From Betaproteobacteria bacterium (GTDB taxonomy: Bacteria; Pseudomonadota; Gammaproteobacteria; Burkholderiales; Rhodocyclaceae), in the NCBI GenBank assembly GCA_020047725.1, contig JAIFNM010000300.1:1-6510 (forward strand): DNA of 6,510 nucleotides. Reading direction: 5' to 3'. Positions within the stretch are counted from its first letter, which is position 1; every line of letters begins with the position of its first letter. The notes under the pieces are model-generated. The model saw only the letters and a list, made by a program, of their open reading frames with translations, was not told the origin of the DNA and did not search any database. Both the position numbers and the translations under genes were made by a program. This document shows positions 1 to 5,686 of the stretch, piece by piece.

Positions 1-507
1 GAAGCCATCGAGGGTGATTTCCTGGATGGCATTTCGCGTGAATCATTCCGCATTGCCCATGACATTTCCTCCTACAGCTATGCGGCGCTGGCCAAAGCCG
101 CCCGCCCGCTGCTCCTGAAGGGCAATAATGCGGCGTTGCTGGCGCTTTCCTATCTGGGTGCCGAGCGCACCATGCCGAACTACAACACCATGGGTTTGGC
201 CAAGGCCAGTCTCGAAGCCGCCACGCGCTACCTGGCCTTCTGCCTTGGTCCACAAGGCATTCGCGCCAACGCTGTTTCCGCCGGACCGATCAAGACGCTG
301 GCAGCATCGGGCATTGGCAATTTCGGCAAGCTCCTGGCCTTCAATTCTCACCACGCCCCGCTGCGCCGCAACGTAACCATCGATGAAGTCGGTAATGCTG
401 CGGCCTTCCTGCTTTCTGACCTGGCCAGCGCGATCACCGGTGAAATCATGTATGTCGATGGCGGACTGAATACAACGGCACTGGGCAACGCCGATCCGCT
501 TCCGTAA
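1..507 (+). CDS. fabI: Enoyl-[acyl-carrier-protein] reductase (NADH) FabI, 5' end missing
   Basis: FabI catalyses the last reduction of each fatty-acid elongation cycle, converting trans-2-enoyl-ACP to acyl-ACP with NADH in the cytoplasm. The frame is open from base 1 and ends at TAA 505-507, giving 168 codons. Set against the roughly 262-residue E. coli enzyme, about 95 N-terminal residues lie outside the window, including the nucleotide-binding glycine motif. The short-chain dehydrogenase active site is visible: Tyr at 151-153, Tyr at 181-183 and Lys at 202-204, with the same 10- and 7-residue spacing as E. coli Tyr146, Tyr156 and Lys163. The stretch YLGAERTMPNYNTMGLAKAS is diagnostic of FabI. 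Residues matching E. coli Met159 and Phe203, which line the triclosan pocket, are both kept, so a normally sensitive enzyme is inferred. The C-terminal tail differs from E. coli, which is usual for the family. It converges on ppiD, with 72 bases between stop codons and a shared hairpin terminator. Confidence 0.96.
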   Translation, partial: EAIEGDFLDGISRESFRIAHDISSYSYAALAKAARPLLLKGNNAALLALSYLGAERTMPNYNTMGLAKASLEAATRYLAFCLGPQGIRANAVSAGPIKTLAASGIGNFGKLLAFNSHHAPLRRNVTIDEVGNAAAFLLSDLASAITGEIMYVDGGLNTTALGNADPLP

Positions 508-524
508 GAGTCCGCAAGGAACAA

Positions 525-560
525 AAAAACGCCGGCGGGTTTTACCCCACCGGCGTTTTT
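525..560. terminator. Bidirectional Rho-independent terminator between fabI and ppiD
   Basis: The left arm 525-539 pairs with 546-560 around a six-base loop. There are 14 base pairs and one C/A mismatch (536/549), with a GC-rich core of GCCGG/CCGGC. The plus strand ends in a run of T (556-560) and the minus strand in a run of T complementary to A at 523-529. It lies 17 bases past the fabI stop and 19 bases past the ppiD stop, so one hairpin can end both convergent transcripts. Confidence 0.92.
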
Positions 561-579
561 ATTTAATGACGTTCAGCGC

Positions 580-2484
580 TTATTGACGCTCTTTCGCTTC
601 AAGCAGCGTCTTGTTGATATTGATCTTGTAGCGCTGGCGAAGCCCGGCAAGGTAGGCGGACAGGTCCTCTTGAGCGACAATCGAGCCATACTCGCCCTGC
701 AGACCTTTAAGTTTCGCCTCGTCGATTTTTTCCGGGGAGTTGATCTTCACGATCTTGAAAAGCGCATAGCCACCACCGATCTCAACACCAGCATACGCCG
801 GAAGCTTCTGCACATCGGCCTTGAAAACGGCCTGCACGACAGCAGGCGGTATCTCGCCACGCTGCATGCGCGAAGCGCTCTTGGGCACCGACCAGGCAAG
901 TTTGTCTTCACCGCCCTGTTTCAACTCGGACAGCCTGGCTTCCCCGGAACTCTTGGCCAAAACAGCCGCTTCCTCGGATTTCAGACGTTTCTCGATTTCA
1001 GGTTTCACGGTATCGAAGGGGATACTGGTCGCCGGCGTATGTTCAATCACCCGGGCGGCTAACAAGGTATTCGGGGCGATCTCAACGGCTTCGGTATTGC
1101 GCTTGTTCTTGATTGCGTCTTCCGAGAAAAGCGAGGCCAGAATTTTCGGATTCGCCAGTGGGCCTAGCGCTGCCATAACTCGCGGATCAGGATTCTTCGG
1201 CAGCAGGCTGGACTGCTGAACCGCTAACTTGAACTTGTCGGCCACAGGCTGAAGGGTGTCCGATTGTTCGTAGACCATGTTGGTAAACGATTCAGCCGCC
1301 TCGGCGAATTTTCGCGAAGCCGCCTGACGCTTCAGTTCGCTTTCAATTTCAGCGCGAACCTCGTCAAGCGCACGCTGTTTACCAGCCTTGATACCTGTAA
1401 CCTTGATGATGTGATAACCAAACTCGGATTGCACAAGGCCGGAAATCTCACCTTCCTTTTGCTTGAACACAATGTCCTCAAACTCTTTAACCATCATGCC
1501 GTGACCAAAGAAACCGAGATCGCCGCCCTTCTGTGCGGAACCAGGGTCCTCTGAATACTGTTTGGCCAGTTCAGCAAATTTGGCGGGAGTCTTTTGAACA
1601 TCCTTCAGCACGCTTTCGGCTTTGGCTTTGGCCTTTTCCTTGTCGGTATCGGCATTGGTCATGATCAATATGTGGCTTGCACGCCGCTCCTCGGCCTGCT
1701 CATAACGATCCTTGTGGCTGTCGTACCAAGCCTTGACTTCCGCGTCAGCAACCGTTATCTGCGACAGCAGCGCGTCGAGCGACAGCACCACATACTCGGC
1801 CTTGACCTGCTCAGCCACCTCAAACTGTGCCTTGTTTTCGTCGTAGAACTTCTGCACTGCAGACGCTTCGACCTTTACCTTGTCATCAAACTGTTCAGGC
1901 GCGATCTTGAGTTCGCTGAACTGGCGCTCCTCCGACTGCAAACGCAACATGGCTTCGGCCTGAGTACCAGAGACAAACGCCGTATCACCAATCGCGCCGA
2001 CCAGTTGCTGCAATGTAAGATCCTGACGCAGTTTGGCCTCGAACTGGGGCTGCGACATGCCTTGCGCGCGCAACGCCGATTCATAGCGCGTCATCGAAAA
2101 TTTTCCGTCTTCCTGTAGTGCAGGAATTTTTCTGATGACATCACGCAACACATTGTCATCCGTTGACAAGCGATTCTTTTCTGCCTCCAGCAACAACAAG
2201 CGCTGATCAAGCAATGAATTAAGGACGCTCAGCCTGGCCTCAGGCGTTTGCATCATTTCCGGCTTGAAATTCTCGCCGAGCCGTTGCCGCAATTGATCCT
2301 GACGTTCACGCAAAGCCTGCTCAAACTGCGGAGTAGTGATCTTCGTATCACCGACGCTAGCCAGGTCATTCCCGGCTCCCGAATTCCTGACATAGGAATC
2401 AACGCCAAAAAAGGCGAATGGCAATGTAATCAGACCAAGAAAAATCTGAACTATTTTCTTGTTATTGCGTACGGAGTCGAACAT
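580..2484 (-). CDS. ppiD: Peptidyl-prolyl cis-trans isomerase / periplasmic chaperone PpiD
   Basis: PpiD is an inner-membrane-anchored periplasmic chaperone that sits near the SecYEG exit and helps newly exported proteins fold. The 634-residue product is close to the 623 of E. coli. The start MFDSVRNNKK followed by a hydrophobic segment (about residues 11-29) gives a single N-terminal membrane anchor with a basic cytoplasmic end. A SurA/PpiD-like helical chaperone region follows (about 35-230), then one parvulin domain (about 266-366), then a helical C-terminal chaperone region. The parvulin motifs are ASHIL (269-273), SEDPGSAQKGGDLGFF (311-326) and FGYHIIKV (355-362). Positions matching Pin1 His59, Cys113, Leu122, Met130, Phe134 and His157 are His271, Asp313, Leu323, Met331, Phe335 and His358. 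This suggests a competent isomerase, whereas the E. coli PpiD domain is reported inactive. The ATG at 2482-2484 has only a weak ribosome-binding site (GTGGGC), but the protein alignment supports it. The gene lies after the tRNA terminator; I could not identify its own promoter with confidence. Confidence 0.96.
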   Translation of the reverse strand: MFDSVRNNKKIVQIFLGLITLPFAFFGVDSYVRNSGAGNDLASVGDTKITTPQFEQALRERQDQLRQRLGENFKPEMMQTPEARLSVLNSLLDQRLLLLEAEKNRLSTDDNVLRDVIRKIPALQEDGKFSMTRYESALRAQGMSQPQFEAKLRQDLTLQQLVGAIGDTAFVSGTQAEAMLRLQSEERQFSELKIAPEQFDDKVKVEASAVQKFYDENKAQFEVAEQVKAEYVVLSLDALLSQITVADAEVKAWYDSHKDRYEQAEERRASHILIMTNADTDKEKAKAKAESVLKDVQKTPAKFAELAKQYSEDPGSAQKGGDLGFFGHGMMVKEFEDIVFKQKEGEISGLVQSEFGYHIIKVTGIKAGKQRALDEVRAEIESELKRQAASRKFAEAAESFTNMVYEQSDTLQPVADKFKLAVQQSSLLPKNPDPRVMAALGPLANPKILASLFSEDAIKNKRNTEAVEIAPNTLLAARVIEHTPATSIPFDTVKPEIEKRLKSEEAAVLAKSSGEARLSELKQGGEDKLAWSVPKSASRMQRGEIPPAVVQAVFKADVQKLPAYAGVEIGGGYALFKIVKINSPEKIDEAKLKGLQGEYGSIVAQEDLSAYLAGLRQRYKININKTLLEAKERQ

Positions 2485-2531
2485 GGTAATTGCCCACTAG
2501 TTCAATTGAAAAATCGAGATAAAAAACAAAA

Positions 2532-2553
2532 AAGGCGAACTTGCGTTCGCCTT
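2532..2553 (-). terminator. Rho-independent terminator after tRNA-Asp
   Basis: Read on the minus strand, a perfect 9-bp stem (AAGGCGAAC / GTTCGCCTT, arms 2545-2553 and 2532-2540) closes a four-base loop. It is followed by a T-rich tract complementary to the A-run 2521-2533. It begins 7 bases past the CCA end of tRNA-Asp. It therefore ends the hupB-tRNA transcript and separates it from ppiD. Confidence 0.9.
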
Positions 2554-2560
2554 CCAGTAT

Positions 2561-2637
2561 TGGCGGAGTGGACGGGACTCGAACCCGCGACCCCCGGCGT
2601 GACAGGCCGGTATTCTAACCAACTGAACTACCACTCC
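2561..2637 (-). tRNA. tRNA-Asp, anticodon GTC
   Basis: A complete 77-nt cloverleaf can be folded on the minus strand. The acceptor GGAGTGG (2637-2631) pairs with CCACTCC, and the discriminator G is followed by an encoded CCA at 2563-2561. The D-arm is GTTC/GAAT. The anticodon stem CCGGC/GCCGG holds the loop CTGTCAC, with GTC at 2601-2603. The T-arm GCGGG/CCCGT encloses the TTCGAGT loop. Asp(GUC) decodes GAC and GAU. It lies only three bases after the nominal end of tRNA-Val and is probably cut from the same hupB-tRNA precursor. Confidence 0.97.
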
Positions 2638-2640
2638 AGA

Positions 2641-2716
2641 GTAGTACAGCTGACGGGCTCGAACCGCCGACATCCAGCTTGTAAGGCTAGCGCTCTACCA
2701 ACTGAGCTAAGCACCC
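2641..2716 (-). tRNA. tRNA-Val, anticodon TAC, with a defective 3' acceptor strand (probable pseudogene)
   Basis: The body is a standard valine tRNA. The 5' acceptor GGGTGCT (2716-2710) is followed by the D-arm GCTC/GAGC, the anticodon stem CTAGC/GCTGG with loop CTTACAA (TAC at 2681-2683), and the T-arm GGCGG/CCGTC with loop TTCGAGC. The 3' acceptor strand should read AGCACCC followed by ACCA, but it reads AGCTGTA followed by CTAC. Only the three inner acceptor pairs form properly, and no CCA is encoded. Identity as a Val(UAC) sequence is clear from the sequence. Function is doubtful: either the gene is decayed at its 3' end or the sequence or assembly is wrong here. It begins 17 bases after the hupB stop with no terminator between, so it should be part of the hupB transcript. 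Confidence 0.8.
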
Positions 2717-2733
2717 GTACCGCAGAAAGTCGA

Positions 2734-3006
2734 CTAGTTTACAGCATCCTTGAGACCTTTACCAGCGCGGAACTTCGGCACTTTAGCTGATTTGATCTTG
2801 ATCGCAACGCCAGTCCGCGGATTACGACCTGTGCGAGCAGCACGCTTACCAACATAGAAGGTCCCAAATCCAACCAGTGTCACCATGCCCCCTTTCTTGA
2901 GGGAGCTCTTCACTGCGGCGACAGTTGCATCGAGTGCACGTCCAGCAGCGGCCTTGGACAAATCAGCGGACTTGGCGATTTGATCAATCAGTTCAGATTT
3001 ATTCAC
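2734..3006 (-). CDS. hupB: DNA-binding protein HU-beta
   Basis: HU is a small basic dimeric nucleoid protein that bends DNA with little sequence preference and compacts the chromosome. The product MNKSELIDQIAKSADLSKAA... has 90 residues, exactly the usual HU length. It shows the helical dimerisation body (1-40), the family signature GFGTFYVGKRAARTGRNPRTG (46-66) and the beta-arm with the intercalating Pro63. I chose the GTG at 3004-3006. Translation from it gives the canonical N-terminus MNKSELI, and GAAGGGG lies six bases upstream as a good ribosome-binding site. An in-frame ATG at 3052-3054 would add a non-HU extension and sits almost at the predicted transcript start. The gene lies downstream of lon, as in many proteobacteria, and has its own promoter. 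Its transcript probably continues into the two tRNAs. The assignment to HU-beta rather than alpha rests on this context. Confidence 0.96.
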   Translation of the reverse strand: MNKSELIDQIAKSADLSKAAAGRALDATVAAVKSSLKKGGMVTLVGFGTFYVGKRAARTGRNPRTGVAIKIKSAKVPKFRAGKGLKDAVN

Positions 3007-3014
3007 GTATGACC
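3007..3014 (-). promoter_or_regulatory. Context of the hupB GTG start (spacer base of the ribosome-binding site)
   Basis: Immediately upstream of the GTG at 3004-3006, the minus strand reads GAAGGGG, then TCATAC, then GTG. The purine run begins at about 3013 and extends to about 3019; the six-base spacer is 3007-3012. This site decides the start in favour of GTG over the upstream in-frame ATG. Confidence 0.7.
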
Positions 3015-3065
3015 CCTTCGATTGAAAGTGGAAGAACATGGAGGAACAGGGCAACCTGCAGACGT

Positions 3066-3095
3066 CTTATAACAAGGCTGAAAACCTTGTGTCAA
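3066..3095 (-). promoter_or_regulatory. Strong sigma70-type promoter of hupB
   Basis: On the minus strand a perfect -35 TTGACA (3095-3090) is followed by an 18-base spacer and the -10 TATAAG (3071-3066). TG one base before the -10 makes it an extended -10. Initiation is predicted near 3059, giving a leader of about 50 bases to the GTG. Such near-consensus elements fit the high expression known for HU. The spacer contains a perfect inverted repeat, ACAAGG/CCTTGT (3072-3077 and 3085-3090), listed separately. Confidence 0.85.
3072..3090. repeat. Inverted repeat within the hupB promoter spacer
   Basis: Two perfect 6-bp arms, ACAAGG at 3072-3077 and CCTTGT at 3085-3090, are separated by seven bases. 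The repeat fills the spacer between -10 and -35 and shares its last base with the -35. Its position would suit an operator, but I recognise no known regulator's site. A chance 6-bp repeat is possible. Confidence 0.45.
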
Positions 3096-3136
3096 GCGGA
3101 TTTTGGCTGATTTCCAATACTCGCTCAATATTTTAA

Positions 3137-3169
3137 AAGCATGCCGAAAGACTAGCTTTCTGCATGCTT
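3137..3169 (-). terminator. Rho-independent terminator of lon
   Basis: On the minus strand AAGCATGC (3169-3162) pairs with GCATGCTT (3144-3137). Inside this, GAAAG (3160-3156) pairs with CTTTC (3150-3146) around a five-base loop, with a single mismatch (3161/3145). The right arm runs into TTTTAAAATATT. It starts 10 bases after the lon stop codon and isolates lon from the hupB promoter. Confidence 0.88.
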
Positions 3170-3179
3170 ATATTTTGAA

Positions 3180-5594
3180 TCAATGAGTAACGATGGTTTG
3201 TGCAGCCGCGTTCTCTGTTCCGGTACTAACACCCAGTGTCGCATCAACATCCGGCAGGGCCTGGGGCAGGCGCTCAAGCGCAAGCTCAAGCACTTGATCA
3301 ATCCATTTAACCGGAATGATTTCCAGCTTGTTCTTGATGTTGTCGGGGATCTCGGCCAAATCACGGACATTCTCTTCCGGAATCAGAACACGCCCCAACC
3401 CGCCACGAACTGCGGCCAATAGCTTTTCCTTGAGCCCGCCAATCGGAAGCACTTCGCCGCGCAAGGTAATCTCGCCCGTCATCGCCACATCGCAACAAAC
3501 GGGGATACCGGTCAGCACAGAGACAAGCGCCGTGCAAATGCCAACACCCGCCGAAGGACCATCCTTGGGAATCGCGCCTTCCGGCAAGTGAATGTGTATG
3601 TCGCTCTTCTGGTAAAAATCATCGGCAATCCCCAATGAACGGGAACGCTTTCTGACGACAGACAATGCAGCCTGAATCGACTCCTGCATTACTTCACCGA
3701 GTTTGCCGGTGGTAATCGTCTTGCCCTTGCCCGGCAGCACGACAGATTCGATAGTTAGCAGTTCACCGCCGACTTCCGTCCACGCCAGCCCCGTCACCTG
3801 TCCGACCTGATTCTCACGCTCAGCCATGCCGAAGCTGTAACGACGGACGCCGAGGAATTTGTCGAGGTTGCGCGCCGTAACCGCCAGCTTGGTCTGGCTC
3901 TTTTTGAGCAAAAGAGTCTTGACGACTTTGCGGCAGATCTTTGAAATATCGCGTTCAAGTGCCCGCACGCCGGCTTCGCGAGTGTAGTAGCGAACGATGT
4001 CGCGCAACGCACTTTCGGCCACGGTCAGTTCCGTCTTCTTCAGACCGTTGGTTTTCATCTGCTTGGGCAGCAGATAGCGATGGGCGATGTTGATCTTCTC
4101 GTCTTCGGTGTAGCCGGAGAGGCGAATCACTTCCATACGATCCAGCAGCGGTGCCGGAATATTCAGCGTATTGGCCGTGGCCACGAACATTACTTCCGAG
4201 AGGTCGTACTCGACTTCGACGTAGTGATCAGCGAAAGTCGAATTCTGTTCGGGATCAAGCACCTCGAGCAGCGCCGAACTCGGATCACCACGGAAGTCTT
4301 GCCCCATCTTGTCAACTTCGTCGAGCAGGAACAACGGGTTCTTGACGCCAACCTTGGTCATGTTCTGCAAAATCTTGCCAGGCATCGAACCGATATAGGT
4401 ACGGCGATGGCCACGAATCTCGGCCTCGTCTCGCACACCGCCAAGACTCATGCGAACGAATTTTCGGCCGGTAGCGGTAGCAATTGACTGACCCAGCGAG
4501 GTCTTGCCGACACCTGGAGGACCAACGAGACAGAGAATCGGGGCCTTGAGTTTATCGACGCGCTGTTGCACAGCAAGATACTCGATGATGCGCTCTTTGA
4601 CCTTTTCCAGGCCCCAATGATCCTTGTCCAGTATCTTGCCGGCCTCTGCCAGATCCTTGCTGATACGCGTCTTCTTGCGCCACGGCAGATTGATCAGCGT
4701 TTCGATGAAATTGCGAACGACCGAGGCCTCAGCCGACATCGGTGACATCAACTTGAGTTTCTTGAGCTCCGCCTGGACCTTGGCCATGCCTTCCTTGCTC
4801 ATGCCGGCGGCCTTGGCCTTCTTCTCCAACTCCTCGTAATCTGCGCCCTCTTCGCCTTCACCAAGTTCCTTCTGGATCGCCTTGACCTGCTCGTTGAGGT
4901 AATACTCGCGCTGACTCTTTTCCATCTGACGCTTGACGCGACCACGGATACGCTTTTCAACCTGAAGAATATCGATCTCGGTTTCGAGTTGTGACAGAAG
5001 GCGCTCGATACGCGGACGAATCTCGAACATTTCGAGCACATCCTGCTTCTGTTCAAGCTTCAGAGGCAGGTGCGCCGCAATGGTATCGGCCAGACGACCG
5101 GCTTCTTCAATGCTGGCTATCGAGGTCAGGATTTCCGGCGGAATCTTCTTGTTAAGTTTGACGTACTGGTCGAACTGCGAAATCACGGCGCGCCGAAGCG
5201 CCTCGACCTCGTGATCGACACCATCCTCCGCTTCAACCGGCCGCGCTATGGCGACAAACATTTCGTCGCGGAACTCGATCAAATCCACACGCGCCCGCCG
5301 CGTGCCCTCAACCAGAACCTTTACGGTTCCGTCAGGCAACTTCAGCATCTGCAGGATGTTGGCAACACAACCGATACTGTACAGATCTTCGGCTTCCGGC
5401 TCATCCTTGACAGCGGACTTCTGAGCCACCAGCAGGATTCCCTTACCGGATTCCATGGCCACTTCAAGCGCCTTGATCGATTTTGGACGCCCGACAAAGA
5501 GCGGGATCACCATGTGAGGAAAAACAACCACGTCACGCAGAGGCAACAGAGGTAGTTCAACAGGCTCTGTAGAAAGGGGAATTATCGTAGACAT
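3180..5594 (-). CDS. lon: ATP-dependent serine protease Lon (LonA type)
   Basis: Lon is a hexameric cytoplasmic AAA+ protease that unfolds and degrades misfolded and short-lived regulatory proteins. The product has 804 residues (E. coli 784). In order it shows the LON substrate-binding domain (about 10-205, opening with LPLLPLRDVVVFPHMVIPLFVGR), a helical coiled-coil region (about 205-310), the AAA+ module and the C-terminal protease domain (about 590-778). Visible motifs are Walker A GPPGVGKTS (358-366, Lys364), Walker B FLLDEVDK (422-429, Asp425/Glu426), sensor 1 near Asn475, arginine finger Arg486, and the Ser-Lys dyad Ser681 (in PKDGPSAGVG) and Lys724 (in GGLKEK), 43 residues apart as in E. 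coli. About 20 residues, rich in Ala and Thr, extend past the conserved end. The ATG at 5592-5594 has a weak ribosome-binding site (GAG about eight bases upstream). It lies 92 bases after clpX with its own sigma32-type promoter, and a terminator follows. All catalytic residues are present. Confidence 0.98.
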   Translation of the reverse strand: MSTIIPLSTEPVELPLLPLRDVVVFPHMVIPLFVGRPKSIKALEVAMESGKGILLVAQKSAVKDEPEAEDLYSIGCVANILQMLKLPDGTVKVLVEGTRRARVDLIEFRDEMFVAIARPVEAEDGVDHEVEALRRAVISQFDQYVKLNKKIPPEILTSIASIEEAGRLADTIAAHLPLKLEQKQDVLEMFEIRPRIERLLSQLETEIDILQVEKRIRGRVKRQMEKSQREYYLNEQVKAIQKELGEGEEGADYEELEKKAKAAGMSKEGMAKVQAELKKLKLMSPMSAEASVVRNFIETLINLPWRKKTRISKDLAEAGKILDKDHWGLEKVKERIIEYLAVQQRVDKLKAPILCLVGPPGVGKTSLGQSIATATGRKFVRMSLGGVRDEAEIRGHRRTYIGSMPGKILQNMTKVGVKNPLFLLDEVDKMGQDFRGDPSSALLEVLDPEQNSTFADHYVEVEYDLSEVMFVATANTLNIPAPLLDRMEVIRLSGYTEDEKINIAHRYLLPKQMKTNGLKKTELTVAESALRDIVRYYTREAGVRALERDISKICRKVVKTLLLKKSQTKLAVTARNLDKFLGVRRYSFGMAERENQVGQVTGLAWTEVGGELLTIESVVLPGKGKTITTGKLGEVMQESIQAALSVVRKRSRSLGIADDFYQKSDIHIHLPEGAIPKDGPSAGVGICTALVSVLTGIPVCCDVAMTGEITLRGEVLPIGGLKEKLLAAVRGGLGRVLIPEENVRDLAEIPDNIKNKLEIIPVKWIDQVLELALERLPQALPDVDATLGVSTGTENAAAQTIVTH

Positions 5595-5620
5595 CAGTTG
5601 TGCTCTATAGGTGTAGGTTC

Positions 5621-5639
5621 AGCCCCACAAATGGGGGCT
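5621..5639 (-). repeat. Hairpin overlapping the -10 region of the lon promoter
   Basis: AGCCCC (5621-5626) and GGGGCT (5634-5639) form a perfect 6-bp stem with a seven-base loop that contains most of the heat-shock -10. No T-tract follows, so it is not a convincing terminator. It would be present as RNA only in transcripts reading through from clpX. Confidence 0.6.
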
Positions 5640-5656
5640 TGAGGCCGCATTTCAAG
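5629..5656 (-). promoter_or_regulatory. Sigma32 (heat-shock) promoter of lon
   Basis: On the minus strand the -35 is CTTGAAA (5656-5650), followed by a 13-base spacer and the -10 CCCCATTT (5636-5629). This matches the RpoH consensus CTTGAAA-N(11-16)-CCCCATNT throughout. Initiation would fall at about 5621-5624, roughly 30 bases before the lon ATG. lon is a classic RpoH-regulated gene in E. coli, so position and motif support each other. Confidence 0.88.
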
Positions 5657-5672
5657 CCGCGAAATGCGGCCT
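5642..5672 (-). repeat. Perfect 12-bp stem-loop after clpX
   Basis: AGGCCGCATTTC (5642-5653) and GAAATGCGGCCT (5661-5672) are exact inverted complements around a seven-base loop. The stem starts 14 bases past the clpX stop. It lacks a following T-run, so it may act as an imperfect terminator, a 3'-end stabiliser of clpX mRNA or an attenuator of readthrough into lon. The -35 of the lon heat-shock promoter is embedded in the loop and one arm. Confidence 0.75.
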
Positions 5673-5686
5673 GAAGCGTCAGATGG

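Noticed and set aside
43..354. Minus-strand 103-codon open frame opposite fabI
   Set aside because: It is antisense to conserved FabI active-site sequence, has a low-complexity Gly/Gln/Arg-rich product and has no recognisable domain.
2485..2531. Possible ppiD promoter in the AT-rich stretch after the tRNA terminator
   Set aside because: TTG-rich and AT-rich bases are present, but no -35/-10 pair with proper spacing stands out from the terminator T-tract.
2248..2790. A 180-codon plus-strand open frame containing a stretch like AEWTGLEPATPGV
   Set aside because: It runs antisense through the ppiD 5' end, the terminator and both tRNA genes. The peptide is the translation of the reverse of tRNA-Asp, a well-known false hypothetical protein.
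3007..3054. Upstream in-frame ATG start for hupB
   Set aside because: It adds 16 residues unlike any HU N-terminus and lies within a few bases of the predicted transcript start. The GTG at 3004-3006 has a good ribosome-binding site and gives the exact 90-residue family length.
5070..5555. Long plus-strand open frame opposite the N-terminal part of lon (and similar ones at 583-1062, 1594-2118, 4080-4487 and 5955-6413)
   Set aside because: Each lies entirely or almost entirely opposite a well-supported gene, resembles no family I recognise, and is expected from the codon bias of the real strand.
5595..5628. TATAGA-like -10 just upstream of the lon ATG on the minus strand
   Set aside because: No credible -35 at the right distance, and transcripts would begin almost at the start codon. 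The sigma32 match is far stronger.
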